From Saccoglossus kowalevskii (taxonomy: Eukaryota > Hemichordata > Enteropneusta > Harrimaniidae): a stretch of 12,326 nucleotides of DNA. Positions 1 to 8,459 of the stretch are shown here, piece by piece. Position numbers and translations under genes: made by a program. The stretch's first letter is position 1. The number at the start of each line of letters is the position of its first letter. Location: the NCBI RefSeq assembly GCF_000003605.2, contig NW_003134372.1, positions 51,782 to 64,107 on the forward strand, written 5' to 3'. The notes under the pieces were generated by a model that was given only the letters and a program-made list of their open reading frames with translations, made no database searches and had not been told where the DNA came from.

Positions 1-230
1 ATACCAGGTGTTGTTATGCAGAAATCTCTGGAAACCAATGGTAGTTAAGCTGAATTCTCTGGTTACCAGGCGTAGTTAAGCTGAATTCTCTGGTTACCAG
101 GTGTAGTTAAGCTGAATTCTCTGGTTATCAGGTGTAGTTAAGCTGAAATCTCTGGTTACCAGGTGTAGTTAAGCTGAATTCTCTGGTTACCAGGTGTAGT
201 TAAGCTGAATTCTCTGGTTACCAGGTGTAG

Positions 231-234
231 TTAA
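231..234. repeat. TTAA target-site duplication, left copy
   Basis: The TTAA belongs to satellite unit 8 (218-234). The matching right copy is at 652-655. Only one TTAA exists at this place in the uninterrupted units, so the second copy is explained by insertion. Confidence 0.85.
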
Positions 235-651
235 AGGCCCAATTTACTTGCCCCGGCAAGTGTGAATTGGAGGTGTGACTATGCTAATGAGTGTTGTTAA
301 TCACTTGCATAGCCTATGACGCATCCTGTTTCAGCGGTCCAACATCACGTGACTTTGATTGACAGTAGTTAATTATTCAAGATTAGTAGCGTGTCCCTTT
401 CCCCGGTTCGAGTTTTTGACTTTTATCCACCAAAATCTCAGCTCGTACACTATTTATTGTCATAAATACTACACACAGTCACTGCTGTGATATTCATAGT
501 CACATGCATCCACTTTGGCATGACATAATCAACCTGTAAGTTCGAGAAAACGCTCTATTACCGAAGCTTGGCTGGAGCTGTTTAATACAGCGTGACAAGC
601 AAGGAAATAATCCCTATTGTTTAGGACCGTATTTATAGTATACCTGGGCCT
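235..651. mobile_element. 417-bp TTAA-flanked non-autonomous element (piggyBac-like MITE candidate)
   Basis: This segment interrupts a 31-bp satellite unit at its internal TTAA. That TTAA is present on both sides (231-234 and 652-655), as expected for a target-site duplication. The ends are inverted: AGGCCCA at 235-241 and TGGGCCT at 645-651, so with the TTAA each end reads as an 11-bp terminal inverted repeat. Uninterrupted neighbouring units supply the empty site. TTAA duplication is the hallmark of the piggyBac superfamily (established knowledge). The length and the lack of any open frame point to a non-autonomous, MITE-like copy. The interior is visibly richer in G+C and CpG than its flanks. 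It holds a TCACGTGA E-box (345-352) and a small CTTGCC/GGCAAG hairpin near the left end. Family assignment is inference, because AGGCCCA ends do not match the classical piggyBac CCC start. Confidence 0.8.
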
Positions 652-655
652 TTAA
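652..655. repeat. TTAA target-site duplication, right copy
   Basis: This is the right-hand copy of the TTAA duplication. The remaining 14 bp of satellite unit 8 resume immediately after it at 656. Confidence 0.85.
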
Positions 656-762
656 GCTGAATTCTCTGGTTATCAGGTGTAGTTAAGCTGAATTCTTTGG
701 TTATCAGGTGTAGTTAAGCTGAATTCTCTGGTTATCAGGTGTAGTTAAGCTGAATTCTCTGG

Positions 763-1750
763 TTGCATGACATTTGCTGCTGAATATTAGAAAATTAGAT
801 TCCATATTTATGAGAAATCATATGAATTGTTGCTCAGGGAACATAAAATATATATCCTCTGCATCTGTTGTCATGACAATTATGATATTCATGAGTTTTA
901 TCCTTTCTAGCTAGCACACATTAACTCATAACTAAAATATGCTTTTCAGTATCAAATATTCAGTTGTGCTTAAGAATAGATGCTGGCTACTATGCAAAAC
1001 ATTGTTTCCGTTTTGCAAGGATCTATCATCTATGGTTTACATCAACGTTTCACTTTATTAAATTGAATCGCCACAGTCATTTTAAATATCACATGTTTTA
1101 CCCTATACAGGATTGTGTATTGTGGTGTAATGATCAACTGGATTCCAGGGTTTGATCAACTTTTAATTCAAAATGGCTAAGTGATGTGTAAAGGGAATCT
1201 CAAAATCACCGTTTCCATGATAACATCCAAATTTTGTACTTACTCCGATAATCTATTTTCAGTACTTACTTTGTTTATCCATGAAACCTGAAACATATAT
1301 ATGGAAACACCATACTACATTATCATTTGTTGTGGTATAAGTAAATTAAGGAGTATTCACTCAATATTTGGGTTTTCAGATATAACAAACTGTTATTTAC
1401 TTGATTCTGATCAAAACTGTGGGTTTATATCTGTGATACAAATCTTTGGCTTGTCACTGTTGTTCTAACTTCTAACTATGCCTTTGTTATCTGGTAACTG
1501 ACACTATTCTCCAGAACTGGCGAGTTTCTTCATTGGAAAATTCCTGGATACTCATAAATTGGATAGTTTCTTTGTTGCAAAATGTCTGTGTTTACTGGTT
1601 ATATATTCAAGCAGTTTTAGATCAAAGTTGTTTTCTCATGATGAATGTGCGTAAGATTGCAACTTTTTTACTTACTTTTGAAAAGGAACAACTAGAAACA
1701 AGACTAGAGACTTGTCAGTTCTTCTGATCAACCAAACTATGTAGTAGCCC
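763..1750. other. AT-rich unique DNA, no gene seen
   Basis: This spacer separates the first 31-bp block from the second repeat cluster. Both strands are broken by frequent stops. The two short open stretches (about 964-1155 and 1533-1727) lack an ATG at their 5' end, are of low complexity and match no protein family I recognise. A perfect 12-bp palindrome TTGTCATGACAA lies at 868-879. I see no other structure. Confidence 0.6.
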
Positions 1751-1832
1751 TATCTGAGCTATACTATCTATACTATCTTGAGCTATACTATCTATACTAT
1801 CTGAGCTATACTATCTATACTATCTGAGCTAC
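1751..1832. repeat. 23-bp tandem repeat, about 3.3 copies
   Basis: A 23-bp unit beginning TGAGCTATACTATC starts at 1755, 1779 and 1802, with a partial copy from 1825. One extra T at 1778 shifts the second unit. Each unit itself contains a doubled CTATACTAT motif, so it probably grew from a shorter repeat. It lies just upstream of the second 31-bp array. Confidence 0.9.
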
Positions 1833-1892
1833 ATGTAAGCAGGTGAAATATACGACTTATGTTTATATATGCATTGATCAGGTGCTTCATAG

Positions 1893-2605
1893 ATACCAGG
1901 TGTTGTTATGCAGAAATCTCTGGATACCAGGTGTTGTTATGCAGAAATCTCTGGAAACCAATGGTAGTTAAGCTGAATTCTCTGGTTACCAGGCGTAGTT
2001 AAGCTGAATTCTCTGGTTACCAGGTGTAGTTAAGCTGAATTCTCTGGATACCAGGTGTTGTTATGCAGAATTCTCTGGTTACCAGGTGTAGTTAAGCAGA
2101 ATTCGTTGTTTACCAGGTGTAGTTATGCAGAATTTTCTGGTTACCAGGTGTAGTTAAGCAGAATTCGTTGGTTACCAGGTGTAGTTAAGCTGAATTCTCT
2201 GGTTACCAAGTGTAGTTATGCAGAATTCTCTGGTTACCAGGTGTAGTTAAGCAGAATTCTCTGGATACTAGGTGTTGTTATGCAGAAATCTCTGGAAACC
2301 AATGGTAGTTAAGCTGAATTCTCTGGTTACCAGGCGTAGTTAAGCTGAATTCTCTGGTTACCAGGTGTAGTTAAGCTGAATTCTCTGGTTACCAGGTGTA
2401 GTTATGCAGAATTCTCTGGTTACCTGGTGTAGTTAAGCAGAATTTGTTGGTTACCAGGTGTAGTTATGCAGAATTCTCTGGTTACCAGGTGTAGTTAAGC
2501 AGAATTCGTTGGTTACCAGGCGTAGTTAAGCTGAATTCTCTGGTTACCAGGTGTAGTTATGCAGAATTCTCTGGTTGCCCGGTGTCATTATGCAGAAATC
2601 CAGGT
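1893..2605. repeat. 31-bp tandem array, block 2, with 341-bp higher-order period
   Basis: This block has 23 consecutive 31-bp units of the same family as block 1. The first unit (1893-1923) is followed by two sets of 11 units, 1924-2264 and 2265-2605. Position-specific variants recur at the same rank in both sets. Unit 1 starts ATAC(C/T)AGGTGTTG, unit 2 is AAACCAATGG, unit 3 has CAGGCG, and unit 8 has GAATTCGTTGG. The higher-order period is therefore 11 x 31 = 341 bp. Two unit classes alternate, TTAAGC and TTATGC, as do CTGAATTC and CAGAATTC. The last unit (from 2575) is degenerate and marks the array edge. All of this is read directly from the sequence. Confidence 0.96.
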
Positions 2606-2621
2606 CATTTTTTTCTGACCT
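2602..2621. other. Small inverted repeat at array edge
   Basis: AGGTCA (2602-2607) and TGACCT (2616-2621) form a perfect 6-bp inverted repeat around a T-rich 8-bp spacer, exactly where the 31-bp array decays. The half-sites match the nuclear-receptor consensus AGGTCA. A 6-bp match may well be chance. Confidence 0.35.
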
Positions 2622-3318
2622 AATCATCGGCCCGTTGTTCGTCTGCACAAAATAATTAAGTTACATAACATACACATGCATCACTCATGATAGGGTTTGT
2701 ATATAATTCTCCACAATGTGTTGAAATGATCTCTAGAAACTAATAGAACACATCAAATTCATTTGGGTTTTCAGACACTTCTGATTATCAAACCAAATTA
2801 TATCTGATAAAACTCCTCTGTCCTGCAGGCCATTGCTAAAAACAATACAGTTTAATCTGGTAACCGCTCTTGCACCTGTTGGTTAACTCTTAGTAAACGC
2901 ATACTTATGGTATTTATAATAAATATACAATAAAGGTTGTTGACTTATATGCCCTGTTAGATTGAACCTGGTAGCCAGAATTACTGGCAACACCATAGAC
3001 TGGTTACTATGGAAACTGTGACATTGTTCATAAATCTTGGAAATGTATGCCTTAGTAAATTAAACAAACTAACAATTTTTTTTTTTAGAAAGTGAATCTT
3101 TACCCTGGCCACTTTTGTTGTTAGAACTATGTGTGAGTATTTATAAGAGAGCTCTCGCAGACAAATTCATTGTACATGCGTTATAAAAGAGATACACCTA
3201 TGACCATGTGTCTGTTGGGGAGTAGAAATTATGGAACACTGAAAAAAATGGAAATATAAGATTTGAGATTTTACCGCTTTTGTTTCTAAAGCCACCACAG
3301 GTGGAAGTCTCATATATT
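2622..3318. other. AT-rich DNA between repeat arrays, no gene seen
   Basis: This sequence separates the 31-bp array from the minisatellite. It has a T run near 3077 and a short CCATAG/CTATGG inverted repeat near 2992-3012. No open frame, RNA gene or promoter-like cluster can be supported. Confidence 0.55.
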
Positions 3319-3584
3319 GTAACGTATACATTGTAACGTATATATTGTAACGTATACATTGTAACGTATACATTGTAATGTATACATTGTAACGTATACA
3401 TTGTAACGTATACATTGTAATGTATACATTGTAACGTATACATTGTAATGTATACATTGTAACGTATACATTGTAACGTATACATTGTAACGTATACATT
3501 GTAACGTATACATTGTAACGTATACATTGTAATGTATACATTGTAACGTATACATTGTAACGTATACATTGTAACGTATACATT
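3319..3584. repeat. 14-bp minisatellite, 19 units
   Basis: The unit GTAACGTATACATT repeats 19 times from 3319 with no length change. Units 5, 8, 10 and 16 (3375, 3417, 3445, 3529) have ATG instead of ACG, a C-to-T change at the only CpG. Unit 2 (3333) has TATATATT. Because 14 is not a multiple of 3 and the reverse complement of the unit lacks stops in every frame, all three reverse frames stay open and yield the same 14-residue repeating peptide. Those frames are artefacts and not genes. Confidence 0.97.
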
Positions 3585-3713
3585 GTTGGTATACATTGTT
3601 GGTATACATTGTTGGTATACATTGTTGGTAAACATTGTTGGTAAACATTGTTGGTAAACATTGTTGGTATACATTGTTGGTAAACATTGTTGGTAAACAT
3701 TGTTGGTAAACAT
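3585..3713. repeat. 13-bp minisatellite, 10 units, derived from the 14-bp unit
   Basis: Starting at 3585 the array switches without a gap to a 13-bp unit, GTTGGTATACATT or GTTGGTAAACATT, repeated 10 times. It shares GT at the start and the TA(T/A)ACATT tail with the 14-bp unit, with one base deleted and the CpG-containing middle replaced. The TATAC form dominates the left part and the TAAAC form the right, with one TATAC unit at 3663. The last unit ends in CATG instead of CATT. Confidence 0.96.
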
Positions 3714-3864
3714 GAAATTTATAACCTCCAGTAAGTGACCTATTTATTTCTAGGCATCAATAGAGACTCCCTTCACATTGTACTTTTTTTACAAATACTT
3801 GTAGATTTTTTGTTTCTATCCATTTGGTGTACTGGTAATCAAAAAAAATTATAGAAAAAAAATA
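3714..3864. other. AT-rich flank, no gene seen
   Basis: The sequence has several A or T homopolymer runs (3785-3791, 3841-3848, 3855-3862). No coding or RNA feature is seen. Confidence 0.5.
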
Positions 3865-4078
3865 TATAACACTTTGCAAATTTAGCACCACCATTTTGTG
3901 GCGTAAATATGGTGTTTGAATATCAACAGTTATGTTGGGAAAGCCACAATCTATTTAGCAACGTCTACGGTCAATTCAGGAATATCACTCAGTCATGAAA
4001 ATTTGTTAACCATTCGATAGTTTATTTCGGACACACCAAGAGATAACAAGATGGTGGCACAACCAGCAAAGTGACATA
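3865..4078. repeat. Possible short inverted-repeat element (MITE-like)
   Basis: The left end has ACTTTGC (3871-3877) followed within about 10 bp by CCACCATTTTGT. The reverse complement of 4045-4072 reads ACTTTGC, an 8-bp interval, then CCACCATCTTGT. The arms thus agree in order and spacing with a 2-bp gap and a few mismatches. About 170 bp lie between the arms. No convincing target-site duplication is visible outside them, and no open frame lies inside. A diverged MITE is one reading and chance resemblance is another. Confidence 0.3.
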
Positions 4079-5482
4079 TTCTCACAATAACAAAATTTTA
4101 GCAATAAACCATGCGATTGGCTGAACGCTATAACATTGTAGCTAAATGTATAAATGACGTAATCGTAAAAGTTCTAACATAAACTAAAACATGTGTGGGT
4201 TCCAACGACAAGTTAATATACATTGTAAAAATTAAATACTGCATTTGTGTGTGGATAATGTACTATGTAAAGCCCTCTTTATTGTTGTATGTCATTAGTA
4301 CCTCCCTTTCAGTAAAATACACAAGATTTCGGTGGAATTAATAATAATGGTGTGATTTATTTCACCTTGTCACCTAATAAATTAAATAACTGGTTGTCAT
4401 TAACTTTGTTGAGTGTATTTAATGAAATATGGTAGAGAAATATCATTCAATATGGTGACAATGTAGTTCAACTAGCTTTGAAGCTAACGAACTTGACCTT
4501 GGCAGTATGGTAATTTGTCAGAAACGTACCCAGAGGGCATATTTGCATGTTTAGTTGTTAAGTGGATTACTAACGAAAGATATATCTGTAATTGTCACTT
4601 GTATAAAGAGATGTCCCAATTAAATCTGTTTGTGTTCAGTTAAGCTTTACACAATAGCAGTGAATGATTGCTGACAAGAATGCAAACGTTTAAGGACACA
4701 TAGCACCATTTTAACCCCGTCAACTTTTCGAATTAGGTTCATTTAGGTTTTACCTAGCGAATGAAAGAAGTTGAGAAAATGAATGAAAAAAAAAACGTAT
4801 GCCACACTATTCAGTTATCTAGAAAGTTCTAAAAAAATATCTTTGGATTTCTGGTATAAATGTGAAATTATATAGTGGGCATGTATGTGTCATTGATTGA
4901 GCGTATGCTGTGCGTACAAGTAAATGACTTTCTTTAGCCCCAGAGTTTAATGTATTTGAAGCTGTAAAGAAGTATCATAGTCAGTAATTTTATGACTGGT
5001 ACAACAGGATTGTAAATCTTAAACAGAGAACAATAAAAAATAATTTAATTTTGAAATGAAAAATTAAGAGTAGGAAAACAATACAGTATAGTAGACAGTA
5101 TACTGTAACGGTAATACAGCTACTATTAAACAATAACATACTTTGGTCTACCAGTTGCTACCTAGGTGTTCAACTTATTATAATGGGATTAATAAAACTG
5201 TACAATTTATTACAGTTTAAAGTCCTTTGACTTTAGTCTTGGCAACGAACACCTGTTGAAGTCTGTAAACATGTTTCTGTCTGTCAATGACATGTTGAAA
5301 GCGGATTTGGTTGGTTTAGCATTTATTTGTTAGAATGAGTCTATTTTGGTTAGCTGGATAGTGTGACTGTTTACTGTGTACTTATAGGTGTATAACACAC
5401 TTTAAAGGCAGGCTCATTTAGACGTAAATACTTGAAGGGTTTGGACAGTAATCTGTGGAGGTTACGCATTGAATTGTAAAAC
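4079..5482. other. AT-rich DNA, no gene seen
   Basis: No frame of useful length exists here. Small items are an octamer ATTTGCAT at 4541-4548, a perfect 12-bp palindrome ACAGTATACTGT at 5095-5106, and a 7-bp stem with 4-nt loop (TAAAGTC/GACTTTA) at 5218-5235. An ATGACGTAAT CRE-like word is present near 4154. None of these clusters enough to call a promoter. Confidence 0.5.
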
Positions 5483-5513
5483 GAGATGACCTTTATCTTG
5501 TGGAGGTCATCTC
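5483..5513. other. Perfect 10-bp-stem inverted repeat with nuclear-receptor half-sites
   Basis: GAGATGACCT (5483-5492) is exactly complementary to AGGTCATCTC (5504-5513), with an 11-nt loop. As DNA, TGACCT and AGGTCA form an everted pair of nuclear-receptor half-sites spaced by 11. As RNA it would be a short hairpin. The surroundings (about 5400-5640) are somewhat less AT-rich than the neighbouring DNA. A binding or structural role is inference. Confidence 0.5.
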
Positions 5514-6090
5514 AGTTGCCAAGTAGTCAAGCATTAGAGCTACTTTAGAGGTGGAAGTAACACTGTCTCGGAACTTAAGCTGGGTGCTGTTCGTGATTGT
5601 AAATGCAGAGGATACAATTTAACGTGTGAGTACGTCTGTGCTATCTAAGCTTATACCTCTTATATGTCATTGCTATTGCCTGCTGTTTTTTTAAGCACGC
5701 TGCTAGAAATGTGTTTATGAAACGCCAGTGTTCTCGGCAGTTGATGTTGTTTTTTTCTAGCATGGCAATTATTTTTCTAAAACTCTGTTCCTAAAAAATG
5801 CTTGTGATGTTTGATTATTTTATACAAAAACTTGTTTTTAAAACTACATAGCAAGTTATATATTGTCTTGCAATTCTTGGTTCAGCTATTTTATGTGACA
5901 ATAAATGAGAATATTGTAAACAGGAAATCAATACTTATACTTTATGACTCTGTTTTTACCCATTCATTTTGGCTATCTGTGGACGCTTTCACTAGTTGAT
6001 ATATTACAACGTTTTTCTTCATTGTCTCAGAACGTTTACCGGCTTATGATAGATGTATGCTGTAATTTAATCTTTTTTTCTTATTTCTAA
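5514..6090. other. AT-rich DNA, no gene seen
   Basis: The only open stretch (about 5811-5999, plus strand) begins with TTG and not ATG, and encodes a low-complexity hydrophobic peptide that I do not recognise. Several T runs are present. No feature is called. Confidence 0.5.
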
Positions 6091-6182
6091 TTTGTCCCAA
6101 TCTTCTGAATGAAAGTGCAGACTATAATTGGGACTATTTTGTGAATTTGTGATGTAAAGTGGGAACTGGTGGTGAAAAGGTT
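6091..6182 (+). repeat. Inverted-repeat arm A (partner at 10676-10770)
   Basis: This segment is highly similar to the reverse complement of 10676-10770. Long exact stretches are shared: TTTGTCCCAATC, then GAAAGTGCAGACTATAAT, TATTTTGTGAATTTGT, and AACTGGTGGTGAAAAGGTT at the inner end. The differences are an 8-bp dissimilar patch after the first block, a 3-bp indel and scattered substitutions. Similarity stops sharply after AAAAGGTT on the inner side. This is either two opposite copies of a dispersed repeat or the ends of a 4.7-kb composite element. Confidence 0.85.
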
Positions 6183-6498
6183 GAATATTTTCTTCCATTG
6201 CTGCACAATATTTAGAGATAACATTACAGCTGAAATTGAATTAATTAATTAATGCAAGCATGATTAAATTCTGTCTTGAATAATAAACAATAATAAAATT
6301 GTTACATATTTTTGATTTGGACATCAGTCATCACCTTTTAGAATATTTTAGCCATGTACAAAACATTTTTTTTTGAAAACATGTAAAAATGGACTGATTT
6401 GGAACTATTTCCATCGAAAAGCATAATTTCATAAAAAAAATGTTGGAAATTCCTAATAATTTGTAACCTACATATTATTTTGTCACTATGTGTGTCTA
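6183..6498. other. AT-rich DNA, no gene seen
   Basis: The stretch includes a TTAATTAATTAATTAA-like tract near 6239-6252. A reverse-strand frame covers 6338-6547 (69 codons). It has an ATG but a lysine/phenylalanine/isoleucine-rich composition typical of AT-rich noise and no recognisable domain. I do not call it a gene. Confidence 0.45.
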
Positions 6499-6554
6499 AA
6501 ATATGGTGTAACCTTTTTACCATAGTTATCAGTGGAAAATGATTCAAATCTCAC
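6499..6554 (-). repeat. Local inverted-repeat arm C (partner at 6825-6882)
   Basis: The reverse complement of this segment aligns with 6825-6882. Shared blocks are ATTTGAA(T/C)CATTTT, CTATGGTAA(A/T)AAG and TTACACCATAT, in the same order with small indels. The arms flank a spacer of about 270 bp. They are diverged, so any cruciform or transcript hairpin would be imperfect. Confidence 0.6.
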
Positions 6555-6824
6555 TGTTAGTATTTGACACTTTTTTGTGCAAAAATAGTTGGGTGGTCAT
6601 ACATTTTTTTTCTGAATTTTATGAGCATCAGCATAAAATAAAACCATATGGTAAAAGTCAAAGAAATCTAGCAATAATTTTTTAATAGTAGCCAATTACT
6701 TTAAAACATATGAATTTTGCATTATAGAGTTATGTTACACGGATATCTGCAAAACCCTGGTAGAACAAATGTTGTCAACAAATTACTTTTTGGACAAGAA
6801 TTAAACCTTCTTCTGTTATGAAAA

Positions 6825-6882
6825 TGAGTAATTTGAACCATTTTGCCATCGGTTTCTATGGTAATAAGTTTACACCATATCT
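6825..6882 (+). repeat. Local inverted-repeat arm D (partner at 6499-6554)
   Basis: This is the plus-strand copy of the diverged repeat found inverted at 6499-6554. Weaker similarity may continue outward (TGTCACAAAATTGTAGG here against a related word near 6455-6485 on the other strand). Confidence 0.6.
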
Positions 6883-8260
6883 CAATATTTTTGGTTGTCA
6901 CAAAATTGTAGGATATTCTGATAAATAATATTTAATATTTATGAAAATAATACTTTTACATTATTTTATGGTTTTCCAAATCAATAATTATGTATGACTT
7001 TTGAAACAAAAAAAAATTTCACCCTTATTTATTAGTTTGATTACCCAGTATTTACCATAATACAACTACCAGTTTTCAAAATTTATGAAATTTTATAATA
7101 ATTAAATATACATTCCATGCATACCATTTAAAACAATTTAATTTTAATACTCATTAATGATAGACAACTACCTTATGGTACTCTTTAAAATATGTAGGTT
7201 TACATTGTATCTCTTCAAGTTAATATCAAATTCCTGTCTGTCCCATAAAATTTTATTTTATGCTACAAAAATGTTTGCATCATAAAAATTATTATAATCA
7301 GTAAATATTTAAGATATATGTATAGTTATATTCTCAACAATTTTCAGTGCATGCATGTGAACATGACTTTCATGCATTGCATCATGGGAAAAGACTTAAT
7401 TACATAGGAAAAAAACAAACAAACTATGAAAATGTCATGACGATTGACCGAATGGCAGATATAACCCACTAGGATTATCCTGTATTTTTGCAATTCCTTT
7501 GCAGTTTTACAAGCAATTGCTATTCATCATGTTGTTTTATCAATCCCACAAGTTCAAAATGCAAACTTTGTATAAATTGCACAAAATAGTTAATTTTATG
7601 GCATGGAAATGTTTTTGTAGTGCAGGGGTAAAAAATTCATTGTACTGCATGGAATTGTTAGTCTTGTGTCATGGTAAAAATAGTTCATTATAGGGTGTGA
7701 TTGATTTAATATATTATTTTCTGTCACGATATATAATCTCTCCAAATTCTTGTTTTCAATGATTCTGATAAAACTTGGATTATTTTATTTCCTATACTAA
7801 GAAGTAATTTTCAGATTATCAGGATAAAAAGCACATGCCGATTATGCTGAATGTTGATGTGGACTTTGTATTGCTTTAATTGTTGCTGTCCAGTGCACAT
7901 ATACTTGTCAGAATTAAGCAGGTACAATAAAACGATTTATGTTGTAAGAACCTGAACAACAAAATGTACGTTGCTTGGTGCAATGAGAGGATAGATTATA
8001 TTGGATCATAGAAATAAAAGCATGTGGGGTATAAGTTCAAATATATTAATTTGTTTGTGTTCACTGTTGTAATCTGATCACAGATAAACCATTTCAATTT
8101 TGCAAGACAAATTTTTGTGAGTCAGAGAAATTGCATTCACTGGGTCATATAGTGAATATTTTATTTCTGTGAATGCCGCTCGATGTCAAATCATAAATCG
8201 TTTTGGTATCAATAATTCATTTTTACAGTAATTTGTGCAGGTGGTTGGTTTCATGCAGTA
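6883..8260. other. Very AT-rich DNA, no gene seen
   Basis: Long A/T-dominated sequence with ATGCAT-type words around 7350-7382. The open stretch at about 7499-7693 starts with TTG, is interrupted by no recognisable motif and is probably chance. I see no RNA gene and no promoter cluster before about 8260. Confidence 0.5.
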
Positions 8261-8459
8261 TGCTTATTTGCATAATTCATGATGTCATATGTCTCAATTT
8301 AATTTAACGCTTAATGGTATTTGACGTCGGATCACCTGACAGGTTGTTTATTGCTTATTTGCATAATTGATGATGTCATCTAACCGGTTGTTTATGTTTA
8401 TTTGCATATTTGATTTCTTCTAAGCAGTTGTTTGTGTCACCTAACTGATTGTTTATGCT
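8261..8459 (+). repeat. Imperfect octamer/CRE-bearing tandem repeat
   Basis: A 28-bp segment at 8261-8288 recurs at 8352-8379 with a single mismatch. A weaker third copy starts near 8397, and the GGTTGTTTAT-type tail appears four times (near 8341, 8386, 8427, 8448). The ATTTGCAT octamer is present at 8266-8273, 8357-8364 and 8400-8407. TGATGTCA is present at 8280-8287 and 8371-8378, with a TGACGTC core at 8322-8328. ATTTGCAT is the POU-family octamer and TGA(T/C)GTCA the ATF/CREB-type site (established knowledge). That they act as an enhancer for the TATA box downstream is inference. Confidence 0.6.

Larger units (their letters stand above)
1..762. repeat. 31-bp tandem array, block 1 (interrupted by a TTAA element)
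   Basis: Tandem units of exactly 31 bp start at 1, 32, 63, 94, 125, 156, 187 and 218, then 670, 701 and 732 after an inserted element. A typical unit has the core TTACCAGGTGTAGTTAAGC followed by an EcoRI-type GAATTC and CTCTGG. Unit 8 is split: its first 17 bp are 218-234 and its last 14 bp are 656-669. With the insertion removed the block is 11 units. Units 1-3 carry distinctive variants (ATACC...TTATGC, AAACCAATGG, ACCAGGCG) that recur in block 2. Units 5, 9, 10 and 11 carry TTATCAGG. The left limit is the window edge, so the array may extend further. The period and variants are seen directly. No function is inferred. Confidence 0.97.

Noticed and set aside
405-416. GGTTCGAG resembling a Pol III B box, hinting at a tRNA-derived SINE
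   Set aside because: The 3' CC of the B box is missing and there is no A box at the right distance upstream. The TTAA/inverted ends argue for a DNA element instead.
1-2605. CRISPR-like array of 31-bp repeats
   Set aside because: Units are head-to-tail with no unique spacers, in a eukaryotic setting, so it is a satellite and not a CRISPR array.
3167-3713. Three overlapping reverse-strand open frames of 125-177 codons
   Set aside because: They are translations of the 14/13-bp minisatellite. All three frames give the same cyclic peptide because the unit lacks stops on that strand. This is not coding evidence.
5401-5420. TTAAAGGC near 5403 as a second TTAA element end
   Set aside because: The match to the 235 end stops after TTAAAGGC, and no matching inverted end with TTAA is visible downstream.
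6338-6547. 69-codon reverse frame
   Set aside because: Composition follows AT-rich base content, and it overlaps an inverted-repeat arm. The homologous copy at 6825-6882 does not preserve the frame.
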